From the NCBI RefSeq assembly GCF_000797445.1, contig NZ_JSWF01000032.1, forward strand, positions 62,001 to 126,000: DNA of 64,000 nucleotides, written 5' to 3'. Position 1 is the stretch's first letter. Every line of letters starts with the position of its first letter. Shown here in pieces: positions 51,561 through 60,491 of the stretch. The DNA is from Lacinutrix jangbogonensis (GTDB taxonomy: Bacteria > Bacteroidota > Bacteroidia > Flavobacteriales > Flavobacteriaceae). Position numbers and translations under genes: made by a program. Below the pieces are notes generated by a model. The model was given only the letters and a program-made list of their open reading frames with translations. It had not been told where the DNA came from and did not search any database.

Positions 51561-53966
51561 ATGGAATCAATGATGATTTATATGCCAATTGCTATGGCAA
51601 TTTTAGGCTTAATTTACATGGTAATTAAAAAAGGCTGGGTAATGAAACAAGATGCGGGTGATGGTAAGATGAAAGAAATTTCAGACCACATCTACGAAGG
51701 TGCTTTAGCTTTCTTAAAGGCGGAATACCGATTATTAGCGTTTTTCGTGGTTGGAGCAAGTATTGTTTTAGCTGGTATTGCTTTTTTTATGGATAGTACT
51801 TATTTAATTGTAGTTGCATTTATTATTGGCGCTATTTTTTCTGCTTTTGCAGGGAATATGGGAATGAAAATAGCAACAAAAACTAATGTTAGAACAACAC
51901 AAGCAGCAAAAACGAGTTTGCCAAACGCATTAAAAGTGTCTTTTGGTGGTGGTACTGTTATGGGACTTGGAGTAGCTGGTTTAGCTGTGCTAGGTTTAAC
52001 CCTTTTCTTTATTATATTTTTCCAATTGTTTATGGGAGGTGAATGGACTAATACGGGAGATATGACTGTCGTTTTAGAAGCACTAGCTGGTTTCTCTTTG
52101 GGAGCTGAATCTATTGCATTATTTGCAAGAGTAGGTGGTGGTATTTATACGAAGGCTGCCGATGTTGGAGCTGATTTAGCAGGTAAAGTACAAGCCGATA
52201 TTCCTGAAGATGATCCAAGAAACCCAGCAACAATTGCTGATAATGTTGGAGATAATGTTGGTGATGTTGCAGGTATGGGAGCCGATTTATTTGGATCTTA
52301 TGTAGCAACAGTTTTAGCTGCAATGGTATTAGGTAACTATGTGATTAAAGATATGGGAGGATCAATTCAAGATGCTTTTGGCGGTATTGGACCAATTTTA
52401 TTACCAATGTCTATTGCAGGTGTAGGAATTATCATTTCTCTTATCGGAACGCTATTAGTTAAAATCTCATCTAACGATGCAAAAGAAAAAGACGTACAAA
52501 GAGCATTAAATATAGGAAACTGGGCATCAATCTTAATGGTTGCTGCAGCCTGTTTCGGGTTAGTAACTTGGATGTTACCAGAAACAATGCAAATGGATTT
52601 CTTTGGTGAAGGTCTTCAAGATATTTCTTCAATGCGTGTATTCTATGCGTGTTTAGTTGGTTTAGTTGTTGGTGCGGGAATCTCTGCATTTACTGAATAC
52701 TATACAGGATTAGGTTCTAAGCCAATTTTAAAAATAGTACAACAATCAAGTACTGGAGCAGGAACAAACATTATTGCTGGTTTAGCTACTGGTATGATTT
52801 CTACGTTCTCTTCTGTATTATTATTTGCTGCTGCAATATGGTCATCATATGCTTTAGCAGGATTTTATGGCGTTGCTTTAGCTGCTTCTGCAATGATGGC
52901 AACAACAGCTATGCAATTAGCGATTGATGCTTTTGGTCCAATTGCAGATAATGCTGGTGGTATTGCCGAAATGAGTAAACAAGATCCTATCGTTAGAGAA
53001 AGAACAGACATTTTAGATGCTGTTGGTAATACAACCGCTGCAACTGGTAAAGGTTTTGCTATTGCATCTGCGGCATTAACGTCTTTAGCTTTATTTGCTG
53101 CTTATGTAACATTTACTGGTATTGATGGGATTAATATCTTTAAAGCTCCGGTTTTAGCAATGTTATTTGTTGGTGGTATGGTTCCCGTAGTTTTTTCTGC
53201 ATTAGCAATGAATGCTGTTGGTAAAGCTGCAATGGAAATGGTAAATGAAGTGGTAAGACAGTTTAAAGAAATTCCAGGAATTATGGAAGGCACTGGTAAG
53301 CCAGAATATGATAAATGTGTTGAAATTTCTACAAACGCATCATTAAAAGAAATGATGTTACCAGGAATCTTAACTATCGGTTTTCCAATAGCTGTAGTAT
53401 TAGTAGGTAAACTATTTTACATGGACAACAACATGTTAGTTGCTGAAATGTTAGGTGGCTATATGGCTGGTGTTACTGTAAGTGGTGTGCTTTGGGCAAT
53501 CTTCCAAAACAACGCTGGTGGTGCATGGGATAATGCTAAAAAATCTTTTGAAGCTGGTGTTGAAATTAATGGAGTAATGACTTATAAAGGTTCTGATGCA
53601 CATAAAGCTGCAGTAACAGGTGATACAGTTGGAGATCCATTTAAAGATACTTCTGGACCATCAATGAACATATTAATTAAATTGACTTGTTTAATTGGTT
53701 TAGTAATTGCGCCTATTTTAGGAGGACATGCTGAAGAAGGAATGGCTATGAATATTTCTAATGTTGAAGTGACTAGAGAGGTTTCAATTGAAACTGACGA
53801 GAATGGGAATAATATCGATGATGCAGCAAAAGCTAAAGTAACAACTAAGGTTGTTAAAGATGGTAAAACTGAAATAACTGAAAAAACTTTTGAAGGAACT
53901 TTAGATGAAGTAGCTAAAGAAGCTAGTGAATATGCTAAAGTTGAAAAAGAAAAGGAAAGAAAATAA
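51561..53966 (+). CDS. hppA: ion-translocating membrane pyrophosphatase, K+-dependent type
   Basis: An 801-residue membrane pyrophosphatase with about 16 helices, coupling PPi hydrolysis to Na+ and/or H+ export. PPi-site motifs: DVGADLAGKVQADIPEDDPRN, NVGDNVGDVAGMGADLFGSY, DAFGPIADNAGGIAEM and the late GDTVGDPFKDTSGPSMN. The segment GNTTAATGKG has Ala where K+-independent enzymes have Lys, placing it in the K+-dependent group, which includes the Na+ pumps. After the last helix a ~65-residue charged tail (SNVEVTREVSIETDENGNNI ... EKEKERK) extends it past the usual length. Ion choice is inference. Confidence 0.94.
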   Translation: MESMMIYMPIAMAILGLIYMVIKKGWVMKQDAGDGKMKEISDHIYEGALAFLKAEYRLLAFFVVGASIVLAGIAFFMDSTYLIVVAFIIGAIFSAFAGNMGMKIATKTNVRTTQAAKTSLPNALKVSFGGGTVMGLGVAGLAVLGLTLFFIIFFQLFMGGEWTNTGDMTVVLEALAGFSLGAESIALFARVGGGIYTKAADVGADLAGKVQADIPEDDPRNPATIADNVGDNVGDVAGMGADLFGSYVATVLAAMVLGNYVIKDMGGSIQDAFGGIGPILLPMSIAGVGIIISLIGTLLVKISSNDAKEKDVQRALNIGNWASILMVAAACFGLVTWMLPETMQMDFFGEGLQDISSMRVFYACLVGLVVGAGISAFTEYYTGLGSKPILKIVQQSSTGAGTNIIAGLATGMISTFSSVLLFAAAIWSSYALAGFYGVALAASAMMATTAMQLAIDAFGPIADNAGGIAEMSKQDPIVRERTDILDAVGNTTAATGKGFAIASAALTSLALFAAYVTFTGIDGINIFKAPVLAMLFVGGMVPVVFSALAMNAVGKAAMEMVNEVVRQFKEIPGIMEGTGKPEYDKCVEISTNASLKEMMLPGILTIGFPIAVVLVGKLFYMDNNMLVAEMLGGYMAGVTVSGVLWAIFQNNAGGAWDNAKKSFEAGVEINGVMTYKGSDAHKAAVTGDTVGDPFKDTSGPSMNILIKLTCLIGLVIAPILGGHAEEGMAMNISNVEVTREVSIETDENGNNIDDAAKAKVTTKVVKDGKTEITEKTFEGTLDEVAKEASEYAKVEKEKERK

Positions 53967-53988
53967 TCAAGTATTTAACTTTTAGATA

Positions 53989-54018
53989 AAAAAACCACGC
54001 TTTTAGCGTGGTTTTTTT
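53989..54018 (+). terminator. rho-independent terminator of hppA
   Basis: A perfect 6-bp GC-rich stem (CCACGC / GCGTGG) with a TTTTA loop, flanked by A-run and T-run. Confidence 0.9.
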
Positions 54019-54038
54019 GTTATTTTAAAATCGACCAA

Positions 54039-54369
54039 ATGTCTATGGCATTACTAAAAATAGATCCATTACAAATTATAGCTTTCCAAAGTTATGGAAC
54101 AGACATGCATTTCAATTTAATGCCTCGTGAGCTTGTTCTAAGTTTCTTTACTAGGTGATAGTGGAGAACAAAATCCAGGGATTTACATTGAAATAGCAGC
54201 GCAATTTCCAGGTCGTATTAAAGCTGTTTACTTACGTAGCGTAAAACGAAAAAAGAAAATATCTCGAGTAAAAGGGTTACTTGAACAGTATAAAACAACA
54301 CCTGCATTATTGGTAGAAAGTAGTGAGCAAGCCATTGCTCATGCTCGTGAGAATGGTTTTATTGCTTAA
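54039..54369 (+). pseudogene. remnant of an APP1-like (DUF2183) phosphatase-domain gene
   Basis: From the ATG at 54039 the frame reads MSMALLKIDPLQIIAFQSYG TD-x-HF, like the N terminus of APP1-domain proteins, and stops after ~38 codons. In another frame, from about 54138 to TAA at 54367, the sequence reads LLGDSGEQNPGIYIEIAAQF, then PGRIKAVYLRSV and ALLVESSEQAIAHARENGFI, matching the C-terminal third of the same family. The central part is missing, so an internal deletion with frameshift has destroyed the gene. Confidence 0.75.
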
Positions 54370-54642
54370 GAATAAATTTTATCGCAATATGTTCCTTCCT
54401 TTAGTTAAAGGAAGGCGTGTTTTATTTTAATAAAACTCAGATGGTTTGAGATAAAGCGAAGCGCTTTTAATTTATAAGAGTAATGCGTTAAGGATTGAAC
54501 GGTATGTTTGAGCTCTCCAGACGTTTCAGTCTGGAAACGAGTAGTGAAAGCCTGACTTTTTTAAGATCCTGCAAGGCATATACCAAATTTGTTTTGGTGT
54601 CTAGTCTTGTAGGTATGAGTAAAAAGAAACGCCCAAATTAAT
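54370..54642 (+). other. non-coding gap with several inverted repeats
   Basis: No ORF is credible here. I see three hairpin-forming stretches: CCTTCCTTTA-GT-TAAAGGAAGG (near 54391-54412), CCAGAC-GTTTCA-GTCTGG (near 54518-54535), and a long imperfect one where CCTGCAAG pairs with CTTGTAGG around ACCAAA/TTTGGT (near 54568-54614). They resemble dispersed intergenic repeat DNA or a structured RNA; I cannot name it. Confidence 0.45.
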
Positions 54643-55257
54643 CTAAAATAAACCGTTTATTTCAGCATCAATTTTATTAAGTATAAGGCCTAAGTCTTCT
54701 GGGTTAGCTACAAAATCAAGATCATCGACATCAATAATTAGTAATTTACCTTTGTCGTAACCCGATATCCAAGCTTCGTAACGTTCGTTTAGTCTGCTTA
54801 AGTAATCGATACTAATAGAGTTTTCGTAATCGCGACCGCGTTTATGGATTTGTCCTACTAAATTTGGGATAGAACTACGCAAGTAAATTAATAAATCTGG
54901 ACCTTGCACAAAACTTTCCATAAGTTCGAAAAGTGATGAGTAATTTTCGAAATCACGATTAGTCATCAATCCCATAGCGTGCAAGTTTGGTGCAAAAATA
55001 TGCGCATCTTCATAAATAGTACGATCTTGAATGATGTCTTTTCCGCTTTCGCGAATTTTACCTACTTGGCGAAAACGACTGTTTAAAAAGTATACTTGTA
55101 AATTAAAACTCCAGCGTTCCATCTGGTTGTAGAAATCGTCTAAATATGGATTGTCTACTACGTCTTCTAATTGGGCTTCCCATTTGTAATGTTTAGCAAG
55201 TAATTTAGTGAGCGTAGTTTTTCCAGCTCCAATGTTTCCGGCAATGGCAACGTGCAT
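54643..55257 (-). CDS. deoxynucleoside kinase
   Basis: A 204-residue enzyme that phosphorylates deoxynucleosides in the salvage pathway. P-loop GNIGAGKTT (7-15), the substrate-side EDVVDNPYLDDFY, and DRTIYEDAHIFA as the ERS/DRS-type motif, followed by LLIYLRSSIPNLVGQIHKRG-RDYE as the lid. It resembles the bacterial deoxyadenosine/deoxyguanosine kinase type, but the exact base is not readable. It starts 1 nt after the stop of the secreted protein gene upstream, so the two are co-transcribed. Confidence 0.92.
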   Translation of the reverse strand: MHVAIAGNIGAGKTTLTKLLAKHYKWEAQLEDVVDNPYLDDFYNQMERWSFNLQVYFLNSRFRQVGKIRESGKDIIQDRTIYEDAHIFAPNLHAMGLMTNRDFENYSSLFELMESFVQGPDLLIYLRSSIPNLVGQIHKRGRDYENSISIDYLSRLNERYEAWISGYDKGKLLIIDVDDLDFVANPEDLGLILNKIDAEINGLF

Positions 55258-55258
55258 A

Positions 55259-56038
55259 TTATTTCAATTTTAGTTGGTATTGATGAAGCAATCCATCGGT
55301 GTAAATATACACGAATTGATTGGTTACCAAAAACTGACTTATTAACAAATTTGTAATGTTGATAGGTTTAATTGTTTCGGTGTCTTTTGCGAGGTAAAAA
55401 AGCGTGTTGTCTTTTTTTAATACAATATTTTCGTTATTTTCTTTAATATTAGTGTAACCGACATTGTCTGTTTTAGATATTAGACTTCCAAAATAATTGT
55501 ATTTATAAATAAATTTTTTGGTTAATAGCCAGCAAGAATTATAGTTGCTGGTCATATCTAAAACATTACTTTCTATAGGTAGAGTTTTGGCGCGAATAGT
55601 ATTGGTTTTGTATTTGTACAACTCTAATTGCATTAAATCTTGATTAAACACCCAAATAGTGCTATCACTTCCTGTAGAAACATGAGAGACATTTTTGTAA
55701 GGCTTGGTCTGGTTGAAGTCTATTTTGTATATTTCTGCTAAACGATTGTCTAAAATAGTAACCGTGTTAAAGGCTTTGTAAAAGACGTTTATTTTTAGAG
55801 GATTAAAACTATTTGCAGATGTTATTGTACCCAATTGTAAATTACTATACTTAAGCAATTTATTATCTTGTTTTTTTATTAATGAATTATTTAAAGTGTA
55901 AAAAATGGCTTCAAAATTATCGATACCAAAAATAGAATCGACTTTCATATCGATTTTATTTTTAAGTTCTGCTTTTATATTCTCTTGAGCAAAGACAGAA
56001 AAGGTAAGTAATAAAAGGATGTAGTGCAGATGTTTCAT
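55259..56038 (-). CDS. secreted hypothetical protein, propeller-like beta repeats
   Basis: A 259-residue protein with a signal peptide (MKHLHYILLLLTFSVFAQ). Short W/Y-containing strands recur at ~40-residue spacing (VSTGSDSTIWVFNQDLMQLE, YNSCWLLTKKFIYKYNYFGS, ENIVLKKDNTLFYLA, QFVYIYTDGLLHQYQLKLK), which suggests a small beta-propeller. I recognise no named family. It forms an operon with the deoxynucleoside kinase, and is 77 nt downstream of the response-regulator gene. Confidence 0.75.
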   Translation of the reverse strand: MKHLHYILLLLTFSVFAQENIKAELKNKIDMKVDSIFGIDNFEAIFYTLNNSLIKKQDNKLLKYSNLQLGTITSANSFNPLKINVFYKAFNTVTILDNRLAEIYKIDFNQTKPYKNVSHVSTGSDSTIWVFNQDLMQLELYKYKTNTIRAKTLPIESNVLDMTSNYNSCWLLTKKFIYKYNYFGSLISKTDNVGYTNIKENNENIVLKKDNTLFYLAKDTETIKPINITNLLISQFLVTNQFVYIYTDGLLHQYQLKLK

Positions 56039-56115
56039 TAAGGAGTGGAAAGTACAAAAATTGAATCACTTTTTATATAGAATTTAGCTAAGATATAAAA
56101 TCGTGAACTTGTTCC

Positions 56116-56799
56116 TTAGCAAATTAACTTATAACCAAAACCACGAACATTAATAATTTGTACAGTTTTATCAAGGTTTAGTTTTTTACGTAATTTGGTA
56201 ATAAAAACATCCATACTTCTGCCGCTAAAGAAATCGTCGTTTCCCCAAAGTTTCGTTAGAATAAGTGATCGGTCTAAAACTTGGTTTCTGTTTTTTGCTA
56301 AATGAAATAATAAGTGAGCTTCGCGATGGGTTAACTGTTTCTGCTCGTCTTGTTTATATTGAAGCATTTGTTTTGGAAAATCGAAAGTGTAATCTGAAAT
56401 TGTAATAATTTCTGAAGTTTTTTGCGTTTCTGTTCTCTGCAAAAGGTTATGAATCCTTACAATAAGCTCTTCTATACTAAAAGGTTTTTTTAAATAATCG
56501 TTACCACCAATGTGAAACCCTTCTACAACATCTTGTGTTTGCGATTTAGCAGTTAAAAATATTATAGGGATGCTTTCGTCTGTTTCTCTAATTTCTTTAG
56601 CAAGTGTAAAACCATCTTTTTTTGGCATCATAACATCGAGTACCAATAGTTTTGGATTCTGCTCTTGATATGTTTTTAGAGCGATCTCACCATTTTCACA
56701 CAATAGAACTTTAAAGTTTCTGGTTTCGAGACTTTCTTGAATTATTTGTCCTAAAGCAGGTTCGTCTTCGGCTAAAAGTATAGTTATTTTATCGCTCAT
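56116..56799 (-). CDS. OmpR/PhoB-type response regulator (RprY-like)
   Basis: A 227-residue regulator. I use the ATG at 56799 (MSDKITILLAEDEPALG); the longer frame from 56829 adds ten residues inside the kinase gene. The receiver has the acidic pair (AEDE), Asp55 in LLVLDVMMPKKDG, Thr/Lys landmarks (IFLTAKS, YLKKPFS). The winged-helix DNA-binding domain ends VFITKLRKKLNLD ... NVRGFGYKLIC. It overlaps the 3' end of the kinase gene by 11 bp. Tandem TTAAC repeats just beyond the kinase gene are plausible binding sites. Confidence 0.93.
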   Translation of the reverse strand: MSDKITILLAEDEPALGQIIQESLETRNFKVLLCENGEIALKTYQEQNPKLLVLDVMMPKKDGFTLAKEIRETDESIPIIFLTAKSQTQDVVEGFHIGGNDYLKKPFSIEELIVRIHNLLQRTETQKTSEIITISDYTFDFPKQMLQYKQDEQKQLTHREAHLLFHLAKNRNQVLDRSLILTKLWGNDDFFSGRSMDVFITKLRKKLNLDKTVQIINVRGFGYKLIC

Positions 56800-58290
56800 T
56801 TGGAATCGTGATTTTAAAAGTAGTACCATTACTTATAGATACACTAATGTTTCCGTTGTGTTTCTCTATAATTTTTTTAGTGTAATATAATCCAATACCA
56901 AAGCCTTTTACATCGTGAGTGTTTCCTTTTGGAACACGATAAAATTTATCGAAAATTTGTGCTGCTTCTTGCTTTGTGAGCGTTTTCCCGTTATCGGAAA
57001 TTAGTATTTCAGTAGTTTTATTTTTCTTATTAATCGAAATCGAAATGTCATCACCTCCATATTTAATAGCATTATCCACAATGTTATTAATGGCGTTTTC
57101 AAAATGAAAGACATCAATGTAAATTCGTGTTTCTGCCGCGGAAGTGTTGAAAGTTAACGTTTTGCTATTGGTTTGCATTTGATGCTTTTCTACTAAAAGA
57201 GAAACTAAAGCAACTAAGTCGATAGTGTCTCTATTTAAATCTAAATTACCGCTGTCTAATGTTGCTGTTTCTAAGAGCTTTTCAACCATTGTGTTAAGTT
57301 TACCTAATTGAGAGCTCGAAAGGTTTAAATACTTTTTAGTTTTCTCCTTGTCATCAATAATATTAAAATCTTTTATGCTTTCTAATGCAACACCTATGGT
57401 AGCGATTGGCGTTTTAAATTCGTGTGTAATATTGTTTATAAGGTCGTTTTTAACTTCGGCTATTTTTTTTGTTGGTTTATTATTTTTAGCAGATAAAATA
57501 AACAAGAAATTACGGCTAAAACCAGTAAAGTTGAAATTAAAATACCTCCAAGAATACGCTTTAAAATGAACTTCGTATCGTTTTTAAAATGGACTTTTAA
57601 TTGGCTATGCTGAGGTAAAAAAGTAGATTTCGAAGTAGTTAATAAGACCATGTTTTTTTCAGGTAATGCGTTAAAAGACTGAATGTTCTTTTCTGGGCGT
57701 TTAAATGTTAAGCTATAATTTACTACTAATGCTTTTCTAATTAGCTCTACTTTTAATAGTGAGTCTATGTCTCGAAGTTTAATAGAATCGTTATTAATTG
57801 AGATAATTACTTTTGAGGCTAAAGATTTAAAGTTTTTAAGCTTAGAACTGTCTTTAAGTTCATTCCGGAGATTGTTGCTTTTTGTATCGTTAATGTTGAA
57901 TTCATGATTATGCTCATTCAAAGATTTTAAAAGGGAATCACTATTTGAGCCATGTATTATTGTAACACCTTGATTGCTTTTAGCTCGCATGGAGTCAGTA
58001 TTTTTAAAGCTATTAATATCAATTTCTTTAATTAGCGTTTTAAATTCGGCGTCAACTTTAAAAAAATCACTTTGACTGAGATCATCAATTATAAAATTTA
58101 AAGTGGTTTTTTTTGCTAAATTCTCATAGTATGTATTAACAGCATTGTCTAAACTTACTTGTACATCGTTGACCAATTGTTGCTTATTGGTTTGATAATT
58201 TTTATAGTTCCAATACACTTGTATCGCAATCGTACTGATCACAATCAATATAATAAAGTATAAAATAGACCTAAGTTTATTTGTGTTCAT
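56789..58290 (-). pseudogene. two-component sensor histidine kinase interrupted by a frameshift in A8
   Basis: One kinase split into two frames. The N-terminal half (58290 to 57460, 276 residues) has a membrane helix (~9-28), a ~210-residue periplasmic sensor region and a second helix (GGILISTLLVLAVISCLFYL), ending KIINQQKK then TAG. The C-terminal half continues IAEVKNDLINNITHEFKTPI (H-box), NIVDNAIKYGG (N-box), and ISDNGKTLTKQEA plus GFGIGLYYTKKI (G-boxes) to 56789. Adding one A to the eight-A run at 57463-57470 joins them into ~500 residues. Without it the second half could start only from a TTG at 57505. It may be a sequencing error, a mutation, or a -1 slip site. Confidence 0.8.
57463..57470 (-). 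other. A8 slippery run at the kinase frameshift
   Basis: On the minus strand CAA-CAA-AAA-AAA-TAG: a one-base backward slip in the A8 run reads AAA-ATA-GCC and continues into the kinase core. Confidence 0.6.
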
Positions 58291-58294
58291 ATGT

Positions 58295-58302
58295 CAAAAG
58301 TA
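58295..58302 (-). promoter_or_regulatory. -7 element (TACTTTTG) placed 4 nt before the kinase start codon
   Basis: Minus-strand TACTTTTG matches TAnnTTTG and is followed by ACAT and then the ATG at 58290. This predicts a leaderless message, as at 25144-25151. Confidence 0.5.
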
Positions 58303-58330
58303 GTAGTAATATGTATATAAAACCAATCGC

Positions 58331-58370
58331 TTAACACTAGTTAACACTTGTTAATGCTTGTTAACTATAA
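58331..58370 (+). repeat. four tandem 10-bp TTAA repeats, candidate regulator binding site
   Basis: Four consecutive decamers (TTAACACTAG, TTAACACTTG, TTAATGCTTG, TTAACTATAA) with one-helical-turn phasing lie in the 144-bp gap between the divergent kinase and GLPGLI genes. OmpR-type regulators bind tandem direct repeats of this spacing. CATATTTG (58388-58395) downstream is a near -7 for the plus-strand gene. Confidence 0.55.
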
Positions 58371-58434
58371 ATACTCGTAAACAGTTTCATATTTGTACTG
58401 TAGTTAAAAAGGACTATTCACTTAAAATATAAAT

Positions 58435-59244
58435 ATGATACGATTAACATTATTACTTACCTTATTAATAACAGGTACTTTATTTGCACAAGATTTTCAA
58501 GGTGTTGCCACTTATAAATCACACAGGAAAATGGATTTTGAAATGGATGGTATAGATAAGAATTCTGCGATGCACAAAGAAATTCAAGCTCAGATGGCTA
58601 AACAGTTTCAAAAGGAGTATACTTTAGTGTTTACCAAATCTGAATCTTTATATAAAGAAATGGAAAGCTTGTCTGCTCCAGCAGCTGGTGGTTCTAATTT
58701 TTCATTTCAGATGATTGGAGGAGGAGGAGGTAACGACAAACGGTATAATAACATAAAAGAAAAACGCTACACAAATGCAACCGAAATTATGGGTAAGGAA
58801 TTTTTAGTAAAAGATTCTTTACAAAGTAAAGCGTGGGTAATTACAGATGAGACCAAGAAAATTGGAAATTATACGTGTAGAAAGGCAGTTTTTAAAGATA
58901 CAATTAAAACACAAGCCATTGGGGAATTTGGTAATATGGAAACCATAGAAAAAGAAAGAGAAACTATCGCTTGGTTTACATTGCAGATTCCAGTAAGCCA
59001 TGGGCCTGCTAATCATTTTGGGTTACCTGGTTTAATATTAGAGATAAATGATGGAGATTTAACTTTAGTTTGTTCTAAAATTGTGATTAACCCAGAAGAT
59101 AAAGTTGAAATTAAAGAACCAAAGAATGGAAAAGTGGTCAAATCTAAAAAGTTTGAAGAAATTAGGAAAAAAAAGAATGAAGAAATGATGGATAAGCATA
59201 GAGGAAGAGGGAATAAGAATCAAATGATAACTATTGGAAGGTAA
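58435..59244 (+). CDS. GLPGLI family protein 1
   Basis: A 269-residue secreted protein with signal peptide (MIRLTLLLTLLITGTLFAQ), an early FQGVATYKSHRKMDF, the cysteine pair segment IGNYTCRKAVFKD, an AWFTLQIPVSHGPANHFGLP motif and the family-naming GLPGLILEIN (~195-204), then LVCSKIVIN. The C-terminal tail is basic. The family (TIGR01200) is restricted to Bacteroidetes and its role is unknown; members are often found with outer-membrane beta-barrel genes, as here. It is Met-rich in its first half. A second copy follows at 59348. Confidence 0.92.
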   Translation: MIRLTLLLTLLITGTLFAQDFQGVATYKSHRKMDFEMDGIDKNSAMHKEIQAQMAKQFQKEYTLVFTKSESLYKEMESLSAPAAGGSNFSFQMIGGGGGNDKRYNNIKEKRYTNATEIMGKEFLVKDSLQSKAWVITDETKKIGNYTCRKAVFKDTIKTQAIGEFGNMETIEKERETIAWFTLQIPVSHGPANHFGLPGLILEINDGDLTLVCSKIVINPEDKVEIKEPKNGKVVKSKKFEEIRKKKNEEMMDKHRGRGNKNQMITIGR

Positions 59245-59259
59245 TTTTTTTGTGAAATA

Positions 59260-59317
59260 TTTAACATATTAATGTTAAACATTTCTTCATTTAGTTAGTC
59301 TTACAGTTATTAACTGT
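59260..59317 (+). promoter_or_regulatory. two palindromes upstream of GLPGLI gene 2
   Basis: TTTAACAT-ATTA-ATGTTAAA (59260-59279) and ACAGTTA-T-TAACTGT (59303-59317). The second directly abuts a near -7 element TAGTTTTA (59317-59324). Both contain the TTAAC/GTTAA half-site also seen at 58331-58370 and 60403-60416. Confidence 0.5.
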
Positions 59318-59347
59318 AGTTTTACAAAAAATTTAAGAGAAATTATT

Positions 59348-60358
59348 ATGAAATTAAAAGCACTATTAATCTGTATTACTTTAAGTCTAACATCTTTAAC
59401 CTTTGCACAAGACGATTTTCAAGGTGTAGCTACTTATATGTCTAAAACAACCGTTGATATGGATGGTTGGGGAGGAAAAGAAATGAGTCCTGAGCGTAAA
59501 AAAAAGATGATGGATAGAATGAAAAGTATGTTTGAAAAAACATATATTTTAACATTCAACAAGTCAGAATCTATGTATAAGGAAGATGCACAACTTGATG
59601 CTCCTGGTTCTGGAGGAGGTATGATGAGAAGTATGGGAATGAGTGGTGGTACACAATATAAAAACCTTAAAGAGGGCGTTTTACTTGAAGACAAAGACTT
59701 TATGGGTAAACAATTTCTTATAAATGATAACCTAGAAATGTTAGAATGGAAAATGACAGGTGAAACCAAGCAGATTGGTAAATACATGTGCATGAAAGCT
59801 GTTGCAATGAAAACCGTAGATAAAACGGATTGGACTAAAATGCGAAGAAGAGGAAAAGACAAGGATAAAAAGGAAGAAGAAGCCAAAACAAAAAAAGAAG
59901 AAGCAAAAGGAGATAGAACAGTTAGTGCATTTGGAGAAGGCGAAGCTAAAGAAGGGGAAGTTGAAAAAGCAGGAAAATCTAAAGAAGGAGAAATGGCTAA
60001 AAGTTCTTCTGAAGTAGCATCAACAGATAAAAAAACGAACACTATTACAATTTCCGATGAAATTGAAATGCCAAAAGAAGAAGAAGTTGTCGCTTGGTAT
60101 ACTATGCAAATTGCAGTAAATAATGGTCCTGCAGATTTTTGGGGATTACCAGGTTTAATTTTAGAGATCAATTCTGGTAGAACAACTATCTTATGTTCGA
60201 AAATAGTAATGAATCCATCTGAAAAACAAGACATTAAAAAGCCAACAAAAGGAGATACAGTAACAAGGGCAGAATACACAGAAATTGTTACTAAGAAAAT
60301 GGAAGAAATGAGAGAAATGTATGGTGGAAGAAATCGTGGAGGACGCGGTAGAAAATAG
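59348..60358 (+). CDS. GLPGLI family protein 2, with Lys/Glu-rich insertion
   Basis: A 336-residue paralogue of the protein at 58435. Signal peptide (MKLKALLICITLSLTSLTFAQ), then FQGVATYMSKTTVDMD, the TYILTFNKSESMYKE strand shared with copy 1, IGKYMCMKAVAMK, AWYTMQIAVNNGPADFWGLP and GLPGLILEIN (~265-274). A ~65-residue charged insertion rich in Lys, Glu and Gly (from about KDKDKKEEEAKTKKEEAK to SSSEVASTDKK) separates the two halves and is absent from copy 1. The end is Gly/Arg-rich (MYGGRNRGGRGRK). Many Met residues. Function unknown. Confidence 0.92.
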   Translation: MKLKALLICITLSLTSLTFAQDDFQGVATYMSKTTVDMDGWGGKEMSPERKKKMMDRMKSMFEKTYILTFNKSESMYKEDAQLDAPGSGGGMMRSMGMSGGTQYKNLKEGVLLEDKDFMGKQFLINDNLEMLEWKMTGETKQIGKYMCMKAVAMKTVDKTDWTKMRRRGKDKDKKEEEAKTKKEEAKGDRTVSAFGEGEAKEGEVEKAGKSKEGEMAKSSSEVASTDKKTNTITISDEIEMPKEEEVVAWYTMQIAVNNGPADFWGLPGLILEINSGRTTILCSKIVMNPSEKQDIKKPTKGDTVTRAEYTEIVTKKMEEMREMYGGRNRGGRGRK

Positions 60359-60402
60359 CCCATATTTATAAAATAAAAACACAATCAATCACACTTTTAT
60401 TA

Positions 60403-60424
60403 AACATGCATGTTAATAATTTTG
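60403..60424 (+). promoter_or_regulatory. promoter with palindromic operator before the outer-membrane protein gene
   Basis: AACATGCATGTT (60403-60414) is a perfect 12-bp palindrome, followed by TAATTTTG (60417-60424), a perfect TAnnTTTG -7 element. The palindrome therefore sits in the -33/-7 spacer, where a bound regulator would affect initiation. GTTAA overlaps its right end. Confidence 0.5.
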
Positions 60425-60491
60425 TCAACTAAGACAATGATTAATAACTAACAACAGCTTATCGTTTAAAAAAACACTATAAAAAACACAC

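Noticed and set aside
58331-58370. Tandem decamers as a mini CRISPR or satellite
   Set aside because: Units are 10 bp without spacers and sit in a divergent promoter gap, which fits regulator binding sites far better.
59434-60384. A 316-codon open frame on the minus strand opposite GLPGLI gene 2
   Set aside because: It lies wholly antisense to a protein with clear family motifs, has a low-complexity Ser/Phe/Pro composition that mirrors the Lys/Glu-rich sense codons, and shows no domain or signal of its own.
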